Positions 35,535 to 44,139 of a stretch of DNA of 64,000 nt are shown here, in pieces (the first letter of the stretch is position 1; every line of letters starts with the position of its first letter). Position numbers and translations under genes: made by a program. Under the pieces are notes generated by a model. It did no database searches, was not told the origin of the DNA, and saw only the letters and a list, made by a program, of their open reading frames with translations. This DNA comes from Macrothele yani (Eukaryota; Arthropoda; Arachnida; Araneae; Macrothelidae): assembly GCA_039090855.1 (NCBI GenBank), contig CM077011.1, forward strand, positions 27,991,001-28,055,000, written 5' to 3'.

Positions 35535-36757
35535 GGTCTGGTACGATTGGTCCAGCGACGATTGGTCCAATGCGGATTAGTCTAATGCCGATTCCTTAAG
35601 AGGGACAATTCGTCCAATGGACAGTTGGTCTAAACGTACGATTTGTCCAATGGTACGATTTTTCCAATTCTGATTCATCCAGTGGGACGACTGGTCCAAC
35701 GGTACGATTAGTCCAATTCCGTCTGATGTGTCCGAAGTGCTACTCGTGCGAAACAAATCTCATCCGTTCTGATTCGTCTTCGATGTTGTATGAAAGTACT
35801 AGTAGTCCAAAGAATGTGAAATAATGTTACATTTTATACGTAACATTGTGGCTATAGACTTTTTTCTGTCGGAATCGCTTTTTTCTTGTTATACTGTCCT
35901 CGCTGCCGTATGGAATTACTGACGTACGAGCCGTTCAGTAAACTTCATATTAGATCAAGTTAATAATATTGCGCTTTTACTTAGACTATGAATATTAATT
36001 CATAGGCCTTAGGCCTAGGTCTTTTTAACGTTCTTTTTGCCTACCGATGTATATTCACAAATTTTGCACATTAAGTCAAGTTAATAATATTGCGCTTTTA
36101 CTTAGGCACTAAATATTAATTCATAGGCCCTAGGCCTAGATTCCTTGCAAAGAGCTGAAAAATTATCTATTGTGTGCCTTTTAATAGGTTTCATAAAATG
36201 TTCACAAATACCAAATATCTAAGTTGTAACATAAAATCTCCTAAAAAGTTACCCGCGGCCTTATATAGGTGACTTGCAAAGAGCTGAGAAATGACCCGTT
36301 GAGTGCATTTTATTAGATTTGATAACATGTTTACAAATACCAACTATCTAGGTTGTAACTTAAAATCTTCTAAAAAACCCGCGGCCTAGGCACCTTGTAA
36401 AGAGTTGAGAAATGATCCGTTGAGTGCCTTTCACCAGGTTTATAAAATGTTTACAAATACCAAATATATGGAAATCAGTTTTCAAAAGTATATAAAGAGG
36501 AGAATAATTTAAATTATTGTTCCTTTCTCTAAAAAAAAAAAAAAGAAAAAACCGTTGGTAGGATATCATTGGGCGAATCGGCATTGGAGCAGTCGAACCA
36601 TTGGACGAATGAGCACTAGACAAGTCACGAATAGTCCATTGAACCAAATGTCCCTTTGGACCAATAGGCCATTGAACCAATTGTCCCTTTGGACGAATCG
36701 GTATTGGATTAATCGGCATTGGGCCAATCGTCATTGGATGAATCGTCCGGGACCGAT
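35535..36757. mobile_element. TIR element with subterminal ATTGGTCCAATG-type repeats
   Basis: Both ends (about 35535-35740 and 36550-36757) are inverted relative to each other and consist of about ten degenerate copies of a 15-20 bp unit such as CGATTGGTCCAATG. The outermost bases match as GGTC(T/C)(G/C)G(T/G)ACGATT. The interior holds two tandem repeats and no transposase. Subterminal repeats of this kind usually bind a transposase. I cannot assign a superfamily; the target duplication is not clear. Confidence 0.65.
35951..36480. repeat. Two internal tandem repeats in the TIR element
   Basis: Unit A (about 70 bp with TTAATAATATTGCGCTTTTA) occurs at 35951 and 36071. Unit B (121-129 bp, starting CTTG(C/T)AAAGAG(C/T)TGA) occurs at 36144, 36273 and 36394. 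Confidence 0.85.
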
Positions 36758-37358
36758 ATTTATATAATATCGTCATCATCATCATAATCAACAACCATTA
36801 TCAATCTACTGCTGTATGAAGGTCTCCCCAAGTTTCTTCCACAACTCTATCTTGCGTCAGTCTCCTCCATGTTACTCCGGCATGCTTTCGAATTTCATTC
36901 ACCCATCTCCCTCGTGGTTTTCTTCTCGGTCTTTTCCTGTCCCATGGATTTCAGTCTAGGATTTCGGTTGCCCATCGGTGGTCAGTTCTTTTGGCAACAT
37001 GTCCAGCCCATTGCCATTTTAGGGATTTTACTCTGATCATGATGTCTTCTACCATTGTCATTTTCCTTATCCTTGAGTTCCTCTTCTTATATTTCTCCTG
37101 GTTACACCAAGCATATATCTCTCCATGCTTGTTTGAGTTGTCTGCAGTTTTTGTATGTCTTTTTTAGTTAAGGTCCACGTCTCTGCTCCGTACGTAAGCA
37201 CTGGAAGGATGCATTAATTAAACACTTTTATTTTAGGACATAATGGCGTACTGCTCTTAAAAATTGTACTGTTTCTTTCAAAAGCTCTCCAACCAAGTGT
37301 GACGTTCCTGCCTCACAGGACGCAGACGACATAAAGGTAGATAGCAGCAAGAACGAAC

Positions 37359-37432
37359 GTCTGCGTAGCTCAGTTGGTAGAGCGACTTGTTCCGGAATAA
37401 GTGGACTCGGGTTCATTCCCCTGCGTGGACCA
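37359..37432 (+). promoter_or_regulatory. tRNA-like sequence in the left LTR (Pol III promoter, B box damaged)
   Basis: The A box is TAGCTCAGTTGG. The B box reads GGTTCATTCCC, with the usual CGA changed. Otherwise it is collinear with the right-LTR copy. Confidence 0.7.
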
Positions 37433-37462
37433 AAAATGACGGAGAAATTTACTTCGTTATAA

Positions 37463-37474
37463 TGGCGCCCGAAC
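37463..37474 (+). promoter_or_regulatory. Primer-binding site for tRNA-Lys
   Basis: TGGCGCCCGAAC begins one base after the left LTR. It equals the first 12 bases of the tRNA-Lys3-type binding site; the following bases diverge. Confidence 0.8.
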
Positions 37475-37498
37475 TTCCCGGATGACCCGGCCGTTAAA

Positions 37499-37608
37499 TA
37501 TCTCGCAATGGTGTGATGTTCTTTCCACACCGCGAGATACGAAAAATAAGATAATCCCTTCTTCAGCGCTTCGAAAAATAAATGTGTGTGATGTTGCATT
37601 CCACACAC
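37499..37608 (+). other. Two related RNA hairpins inside the TRIM
   Basis: Hairpin 1 (37499-37539) pairs TATCTCGC with GCGAGATA and GGTGTG with CACACC. Hairpin 2 (about 37583-37608) pairs TGTGTG with CACACA. Both have loops of the form ATGTT..TTC. They lie directly downstream of the primer-binding site, where LTR elements keep dimerisation and packaging signals. The role is inference. Confidence 0.6.
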
Positions 37609-37785
37609 CAGATTGACTGGGAGTTCTCAAATGCACGTTCTACAGCGGATGGCTGCCTGCGACTATTCATGGTCACGGCTGACCCGTGGGCCATGCCCCC
37701 GGCCCTCTTTGGGGGAGGGGGATATGTGACTTGCCTGCCTTGCAGGACGCACACGACATAAAGGCAGATAGCAGCAAGAACGAAC

Positions 37786-37859
37786 GTCTGCGTAGCTCAG
37801 TTGGTAGAGCAACTTGTTCCGGAATAAGTGGACTCGGGTTCGATCCCCGGCGTGGACCA
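37786..37859 (+). promoter_or_regulatory. tRNA-like sequence in the right LTR (intact A and B boxes)
   Basis: An acceptor stem can form between GTCTGCG and CGTGGAC (two G-U pairs). The D arm is GCTC/GAGC with A box TAGCTCAGTTGG, and the T arm TCGGG/CCCGG with B box GGTTCGATCCC. The anticodon arm ACTTG/TAAGT has an eight-base loop TTCCGGAA, so the anticodon is unclear and a working tRNA is unlikely. As a type 2 Pol III promoter it looks intact. CA follows the acceptor stem directly. Confidence 0.8.
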
Positions 37860-38440
37860 AAATGACGGAGAAGTTTACTTCGTTATACAAGCTTTTATAC
37901 GTCGATTAATTTCTTCATCAATGTAACCCTCGCTTGATATCTGCTGTCCAAGGTAAATGTATGTGTCGGTTATCACCAGCTTTTCCCCATCAAACGAAAA
38001 TCTTCATTTCTGGTAAAGGCATTGTACATCAGTTTCGTCTTCTCAAAGGTAATTTTAATCCACTTCTTTACTCTTGTCAGCAAGTTCCTGGAATCATAAC
38101 TCTGCAGCTCTGAAAAGGCAATTGCAAAAGTGATTACGTCATCAGCATAACGAAGGGGAGTTAGACAATCTCCATTAATCTTTTCCCCTTTGTTTTCCAA
38201 GTTCAATGCTTGAAAGACATTTTGAAATGTGGCATTAAAGAGTTTGGGAGATGTGTTGGCACCTTGTCTCACTCTCTTTCCAATTTTTATTGGTGCTCTA
38301 TCCTCAAATAACTGAACCTTTGCACTTGCATTTTCATAGATGTTACTAATAGTACTAATGTATACATCTTCATATATATAATATACACTCTATATATTTC
38401 TTTATTTTTATGTTATTTTAATACTGTGTTTCGTTTTTAG

Positions 38441-38562
38441 GAGTGGACTGCGAAATTTCCAATTCCTGTAGTGATCCTGTTGGTTACGAAGCCATTAAAA
38501 TTCTGCATCGGCAGCTCGACGACGACGCTAATGGCAACATCGACATTTCGGAAAGCGATGAT
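38441..38562 (+). CDS. Stim: Stim exon encoding the ER-luminal EF-hand (partial gene)
   Basis: STIM is a single-pass ER membrane protein. Its luminal EF-hand loses Ca2+ when stores empty, after which STIM clusters and opens Orai channels. The exon is preceded by a pyrimidine-rich stretch and TTTTTAG and followed by GTATGT. Read from 38443 it gives 40 codons without a stop: VDCEISNSCSDPVGYEAIKI, then LHRQLDDDANGNIDISESDD. The loop DDDANGNIDISE has acidic or amide ligands at positions 1, 3, 5, 7, 9 and Glu at 12. Flanking residues (YEAI..LH and ESDD) match STIM rather than calmodulin-type EF-hands. Two bases of a split codon precede it. The continuation (FLRE.L in relatives) must lie in a later exon I did not find. 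Confidence 0.88.
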
Positions 38563-39653
38563 GTATGTACTTCATTTGTTTCGTTTTACATTAAATTTCT
38601 CTAGTTTAATGATTATTGTATCAGTCAGTCTGTCTACTGTATTTTGCTGAATGTGACTATAATAGTGTTTGCTAAATTGGTGATTTAAAACTAATTCGTG
38701 ATCATGCGTCGACGAAGTAATGCTGCATCTGAATGAGGGCAGTGGCTTGAGCTTTTTATTTTGTAGCTTCTGGTCTTTTCACTGCTGAACTCCGCTGACT
38801 CTTAATATTTGACACTCCTTTATGTATCCACCTGTTGATATCCCACTGTAGCCAAACAAACACCGTGGTTCGGAAGCAACGTTAAGCCGTTGGTCACGGG
38901 GTATAGACTCCTCACTCAATTTAGCCCTTTTTGTAGCATAAGTGGTGTTTCTGGTCGAGGTTATCCAACCTGTCAATATCCTTTAAACAGGGTGGTCCAA
39001 AATTAGCCGCTGGATTTTTTAAAAATATATAAAACTTAGGAATGAAATCAACAATTAACGTAAGACAAATGAATGATATGTATTTACGAACCCCTTTTTT
39101 CTCATTCTTTTTTAATTTTGTCACTATTTCACAAAAGTTCTTTGTCCCGCTTGTAACAAAAGCAAACTTCCCGCCTGTGACAGATTCCATCCCATACCCT
39201 GTAAGGCATATCTTTATTTACAGTAAATACAGCAATCTAGAGATCTGTCGTTCTCGAACAATTAGTTCAAAAAGAACGAATCAGTAAACTGAGTCTTTGG
39301 CGAACGAATCTTTCCTGAAAAGAGTCGATTCCGCAAAAGAGCCGATTACCTGAATGAATGAGTCAGAACCACTCAAAGCCAATGTCTTTGGAACTCCTAG
39401 ACATCAAAATTTCACCACGGTGTCTCGGCGAGGTTCATGTTCTAGTCATAAAATCTTACTTTATTCATAAGTGTATACATGCGATAAATTACGTGAACGT
39501 TTCGAAATAAACTTACAAGAAACCCGAGGGTAACAAAATTTCCATAAGAATTAAAAACAAATTTAAACTTAAAAATCGTTCATTAAAATGGAACCTATCA
39601 ACGAACGAAAGGATCCCACTCAGAATCGTTCCGCTAGATACAAATCGTTCTCC
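38563..39653 (+). other. Stim intron start; no other gene seen
   Basis: The donor GTATGT is at 38563-38568. Sequence near 38985-39200 (starting CAGGGTGGTCCAAAATTAG) looks like the end of a mariner-type element related to the transposase piece at 39895. From 39260 diverged CGAACGAATC-rich repeats lead into the 76-bp tandem. Confidence 0.45.
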
Positions 39654-39830
39654 AAACCGGAAGAATCACTGACCGAAACGAACCAAAGGATCCGCCTCAG
39701 AATTGATTCCGAGATACAAATTGGTCTCTAAACCGGAAGAATCACTGACCGAAACGAACCAAAGGATCCGCCTCAGAATTGATTCCGAGATACAAATTGG
39801 TCTCTAAACCGGAAGAATCGAATCGAACGA
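39654..39830. repeat. Perfect 76-bp tandem duplication
   Basis: 39654-39729 and 39730-39805 appear identical. A partial third unit starts at 39806 and a diverged unit precedes them. Confidence 0.92.
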
Positions 39831-39894
39831 ACGAATCATTGTAGTGAGTCGAATAGGAAGAATTGATTCTTTCAAAAGAATCGGTTTGCCCATC

Positions 39895-40265
39895 TCTGCA
39901 TCAGTCCTTTCTTTGAATTCTTTAATGGTAGTTGGTGTTGGGGTAGATACAGTTGATCCTTAATGTAACGCCATATGCAAAAATCAGGTGTTAAATCTGG
40001 GGACCTTGGAGGGTCACCCAATGGATCCTTCTCAAACTATCCGAGCATTGAGGAACAAGTCCAGATAATCCCTCATTTCTAAATGAAAGTGAGATAATGA
40101 TGCCCCGTCTTGATGAAAAATGATACCTGCGGCATACAAATCGGCATTCTTTTCCAGCTGAGGCTCAAGAATTTGCTGTAACGGTGTCCAGGGAAATGAC
40201 AGCCAGACCATTTTTCTCGCAAAAACAAATGTTCCGTAAATTACCTTAGTCGCAGTACAAAACAT
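39895..40265 (-). pseudogene. Mariner-type transposase C-terminal fragment
   Basis: The minus frame 40032-40265 contains WLSFPWTPLQQ and then IIFHQDGASLSHFHLEMRDY, the second catalytic Asp block ('QQDGAPPH' type) of the transposase group whose N-terminal HTH is called DUF4817. Further codons down to 39895 fit the 'WPPRSPDLTPCDFFLWGY' block only in pieces. Both termini are missing. Confidence 0.6.
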
Positions 40266-40434
40266 AATGAATGAAATACGGGATTACACCATCGTACAAT
40301 ACAAATTTTGAAGTTGTGAATACGTTTTATCGGATATTATCTGACTTACCATTCATGTCATATTTCCACAATAAACGGATTCACAACTTCAAAATTTGTA
40401 TTGCACAATGGTGTAATCCCGCATTTCATTCATT
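40266..40434. mobile_element. Fold-back MITE, about 55-bp arms
   Basis: Arms 40266-40320 and about 40380-40434 are near-perfect inverted copies (GGATTACACCAT and ACAAATTTTGAAGTTGTG). The loop ACTTACCATTCATGTCATAT recurs at 40650-40670 with a piece of the right arm, so a second partial copy follows. Confidence 0.8.
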
Positions 40435-40559
40435 GATAATTCTGCTCCTCTGGGCAATCACGGGAAATGATGTCTAATCCTCCAGATTCGCTGTATATGA
40501 ATACCGGTCGCTTCGACCAGCGTATCCTGTGATGTTTATATTCAAATTAATCGGAAACT

Positions 40560-40620
40560 TGAGACTTGATCGTCCGTGTGCAAACCGGGAGACATGGGTT
40601 CGGGTCCCGCTCCAGGACGA
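40560..40620 (+). mobile_element. Possible tRNA-like SINE head
   Basis: CCGTGTGCAAACCGGGAGAC followed by GGTTCGGGTCCCGCTCC has B-box-like spacing. The A box is weak. Confidence 0.35.
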
Positions 40621-40772
40621 CAAAATTTTCAAGTTTTCGGATATTATCGGACTTACCATTCATGTCATATTACGGATCCACAACTTCAACATTTGTATAG
40701 TACAAAACACATTCAGTTTGGGACTGTCGCATTCGTGTTGTACAGCACAATATGGGGTTTTCGTTCTACATA

Positions 40773-41991
40773 CACTGAAGTGCCAGAAAAACTAGTACAG
40801 ACGAGCTTATGCAAAATGCATAGCAACGTCACCTATGCGCGTACTCGGTTGCGTCCGCCAGTGCGTATATAAAGCGATAGACATCCAGCTGTCAGAGCTG
40901 TTTTCGGCATGAGAATGACAAGTAATAACGATTTAAGCGATTTTCAACGCGGTGTCATAGTTGGCGCTCGTGAGATGACCCATAGTATATCGGAGGTAGA
41001 AACGAAGTTCGGGTTTTCACGGACGACCATTGCAAGGTTGTACCGTTAATACAAGAATTCCGGCAAAACCTTCAACCTACGATACCAGTGTGGCCGTAAA
41101 AAGACATTGGGTGAACGTGACCATCGTCGGCTGTCAAGAATCGTTTCACGCGATAGGCGTACAACACTCTCGCAGGTATAATCCGGATTCAATGCTGGAG
41201 CCTCAACAAGCATCAGCGTCCGGACTGTGCAACGTACCCTGCACGATATGGGTTTTGGGAGCCGACGCCCAACTCGAGTCCCCTTGATGGGTGAACGACA
41301 CAGAGCTATGCGCCTCGCTTGGGCACGGCCACACCGCCACTGGACACTTTATGACTGGAAACAAGTAGCCTGGTCTGACTAGTCGCGTTTCCAACTGTAT
41401 CGGGCAGATGGAAGGATTCGTGTGTTGCGCAAACCCCATGAAGCCATGGATCCCGCCTGTCAACAGGGAACTGTACCGGCTGGTGGGGGGGGGGATCCGT
41501 AATGGTATGGGGTGTGTTTAGCTGGACTTCACTGGGACCCCTGGTACTTCTACAAACGTCTGTGATCGGCCAACGCTATGTGCGCATCCTTTCTGACGAG
41601 GTACACCCGTTCATGTCCTGCATTCATGCTGATGGGTTGGGCATGTTCCAACAGGACAATGCACCTCCACACAAGTGTCGGAACGCCACATTATGGTTAG
41701 AGGATCATTCATCTGAGTTTGGGGTGTTGCTATTGCCACCCAAGTCCCCAGATCTGAACGTGATAGAACACATTATGATGCCATGCAACGCGTTATCGAA
41801 CGCAGGAATCCGAGACCTCGGAATACACCCGAATTTTGGAACGCTCTGCAGGAAGTATGGTGTGCATTGCGTACAGCATATTTCCAGAAGCTAGTGGAGT
41901 CCATGCTCTGTCGTATTTCTGCAGTCCTTCGCTCCCGTGGGGGACCTACCAAGTATTAGACTGGTGTACCAGTTTTTCTGGCATTTCAGTA
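40773..41991 (+). mobile_element. Tc1-like element, family 2
   Basis: The TIRs begin CACTGAAGTGCCAGAAAAAC (left) and, inverted, (T/C)ACTGAAATGCCAGAAAAAC (right). TA flanks both sides (40771-40772 and 41992-41993). Length about 1.2 kb. Confidence 0.9.
40909..41959 (+). pseudogene. Tc1-like transposase, family 2, degenerate
   Basis: The start MRMTSNNDLSDFQRGVIVGA gives the first helix-turn-helix; a stop follows near 41047. The first Asp block is lost in a stop (VAWSD replaced by VAWSD then TAG near 41380). The frame 41502-41894 reads MVWGVFSWTSLGPLVL, LGMFQQDNAPPH with the second Asp, and SPDLNVIEHIM with the Glu. The end RSRGGPTKY with TAG at 41957-41959 is in another frame. Confidence 0.82.
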
Positions 41992-42279
41992 TATGTTCAC
42001 ATTATAAGTGTTTTTCTTACCACTGGTGTAGATAAGATTGAATCGCGAAGTCCTTTTCTGATTCAATCCGTTCACTCATGTCGCTACACTGTAAAAAATA
42101 TTCTGTGTTTTCAGAAACCTTTTCGGAATTCCCTTCGTATATTAATGGAAATATTCTGATCTCACTTTTTCCACATGACGGAAAAATTCCGGAAGTAGGA
42201 ATGATTCGCGGAAATACTTGAGGTTCGATTAATACATACATAAGAGAGATCCTTCCGCGGTATTCCGTTTTTTTTTTTT

Positions 42280-43070
42280 GGTCATTCTCGAGATCGATGC
42301 AGAACTGAAGAGAAATATGGGGGGAGTAGGGAGGGGGTCATTATCCGTCTGGGGATGGTATTTCGTCTTTCAAAACTTTCGAAAACTGAAGTTAAACGGA
42401 GTGACGATTTTCCCGTAATCGTAATTTCTTTTTTCTCATGATGATGTTGCCTGTTCCCAGTAGTGTTATTAAATATGATTTTATTGCATAAATGTTTGTA
42501 TTTCAGCATGAAACTGTGGTTAACGATTTCCGAAAACGGAAGTTAAAACTTCGCGAAGATTTCTCTGTAGTCTTCAGACATGAGATTCTTCCGTGGATTC
42601 GAAGAATTCCGCCATTTTCGTTATCATTTTAGGCAGTCTCGAGATCAATGCACAACTGAACATAAATTTGAGGGAGGGAGGGGGTATGATGGGGGAGAGG
42701 GTTTCGTTTGACGCCGGGATTCCGTCTTTTCGAAAACGGAAGTTAGATGCAGCGAAGATTTCTCCCATAATTTTTTTTTTTTTCTCGCGATGTTCCTTCT
42801 GCCTAGTTTTGTTCTTAAATAACCTTTTATTCCAGAAATATTGCATTTCAACCTAAAAATGGAGGAAGAAGTTTCCGAAAACGGAAGTCGGTCGGAGCGA
42901 AAATTTCTCCCGAAATCGCATTTTTTTTCCTTCCCGCGATGTTCTCACTATCCTGTATTGTTGTTAAGCGTTACTTTCTCCCATAAATGTCTGCACTTAA
43001 GCTTGATAAGGGAGGGGAAATTTTCCAAAAACGGAAGTGACGGAGTTTGAAAATTTGTTATAATTGATAG
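42280..43070. repeat. Tandem array with CGAAAACGGAAGT units
   Basis: Five diverged units start near 42380, 42533, 42731, 42878 and 43026. Each has TTTCCGAAAACGGAAGT, GCGAAGATTTCTCCC, a T run, TCTCGCGATGTT and ATAAATGTTTGTATTTC. No conserved protein frame. Confidence 0.8.
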
Positions 43071-43349
43071 ATGGTGTTCAAAAAGTATTCATATCCTAAA
43101 AGTCACACCATTTTATCTAAAGTAGCAAAAGCTTTGATAGCATGCGTTCGTGGTCATCAGGCTGAAAATTCTTTCAGCATGATGGATAAATTATTGTCAT
43201 CTGAGGGAACAAAGAGAGAGGAGAAAAAAAAGTGGTGAAGAAATAGGAAGGGAATTAATTATATCAACAGAAAGAAAAACTAACCAAAGATTGCTGTGCA
43301 GTTGCAGAGTCAACACAAAAAGAAAATTGAGCTGATGTTCTAGCAAGTA

Positions 43350-43380
<31 letters not shown>
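43350..43380 (+). repeat. Poly(A) run of about 31
   Basis: Homopolymeric A run, with no LINE or SINE body recognised in front of it. Confidence 0.95.
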
Positions 43381-43382
<2 letters not shown>

Positions 43383-43778
43383 TGTGCTTGAAGCAGTGTC
43401 TTTTAAAATCACTTTATTTTGTTCTGAATTCAGTAATTTCATATTGTAAATACAGTGAACAATTCCATCTTACTTGTGCTGCTTTATATTTCACTCTCTC
43501 TTGTCGTATGTTCTGATTTTTTTCGCCCGATTAAAAAGTTCAGCTTTTTTATTCCTTGGCCAGCCTCATGTATGCTAATATTAATTTTCAATCGTCTGTC
43601 GGAGGATCTGAATTTGAAGTTTTGTGTCGAGGTCGGATACTGTGAATAACATATCGCATAAAATTTTCGTTATTGTAGCACATAATATCCCCCCCCCCTC
43701 TCCTCCATTTTGTGTACCACCTATTGTATATTGTGTTTTCGTAAGGAACTGCGTTCTTAAATTATTGTACGGGTGTTT

Positions 43779-43860
43779 GTATGATGTCTGTGTATCACTA
43801 TGTGGACAAAATTGTTATAGCTATCATGTGTTGTCTTAAAGTGATACACAGACATCATAC
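43779..43860. repeat. Perfect 21-bp inverted repeat; start of a dispersed repeat
   Basis: Arms 43779-43799 and 43840-43860 (GTATGATGTCTGTGTATCAC type) are exact reverse complements. The following DNA to about 44080 is homologous to 59100-59300, and the arm motif recurs at 59045-59075. Confidence 0.85.
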
Positions 43861-44139
43861 AAAAATTGTTATCGCTATCATGAGTAAATTTTATGTTTAA
43901 GAGTTTTGTGAAATAATACATAATAATAAGCAGTACGTATCACCTTTTCTTAAAGATAACTGAAAAGTCATTGTCAGTTTAATAAGATCTCAAATTCCAA
44001 AGCATTCTGTTGCTTTGAAAAATCACAATGAAAAAAATACGAATTTGTAATAATAAGTCCTCATACAGAAAAAAACAAAACAAATACTACAAAAAATTAC
44101 TTACTCCAAACAGAGGTCATCGCTCTTTCCACGTTTATA

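Larger units (their letters stand above)
37298..37887 (+). mobile_element. TRIM (miniature LTR retrotransposon) with tRNA-like LTRs
   Basis: The element is 590 bp. The LTRs (164 and 163 bp, about 93% alike) start TGTGAC and end TTACTTCGTTATA. One base after the left LTR is TGGCGCCCGAAC (37463-37474), a 12-base match to the complement of the tRNA-Lys 3' end, as expected for a primer-binding site. A purine tract (GGGGGAGGGGGATA, 37711-37724) precedes the right LTR. CAAG is duplicated at 37294-37297 and 37888-37891. The empty site is known from the RTE sequence. The internal 263 bp encodes no gag or pol, so mobility would need proteins from another element. Confidence 0.88.
36771..38374 (-). mobile_element. 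RTE LINE 3' fragment with 10-bp TSD, host of the TRIM
   Basis: The fragment is flanked by the direct repeat TATATAATAT at 36761-36770 and 38375-38384. It covers the last about 1.0 kb of the RTE family, from the ATGATGATG tail at the left to the middle of the RT at the right. The frame at 37973-38272 reads RQGANTSPKLFNATFQNVF, LTPLRYADDVITFA and FEKTKLMYNAFTRNEDF, so YADD is preserved here. A TRIM (37298-37887) interrupts it. It lies in the intron just upstream of the Stim exon, in opposite orientation to the gene. Confidence 0.9.

Noticed and set aside
37786..37859. Functional tRNA gene
   Set aside because: It is duplicated within the LTRs of a retroelement, has an eight-base anticodon loop and weak acceptor pairs; better read as a Pol III promoter.
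37298..37887. Two independent SINE insertions rather than one TRIM
   Set aside because: A single CAAG duplication flanks the whole unit, the two repeats share both termini, and a primer-binding site and purine tract sit exactly inside them.
39042..39287. Possible second Stim exon downstream
   Set aside because: The frame has no STIM residues and the sequence resembles a mariner-type element end.
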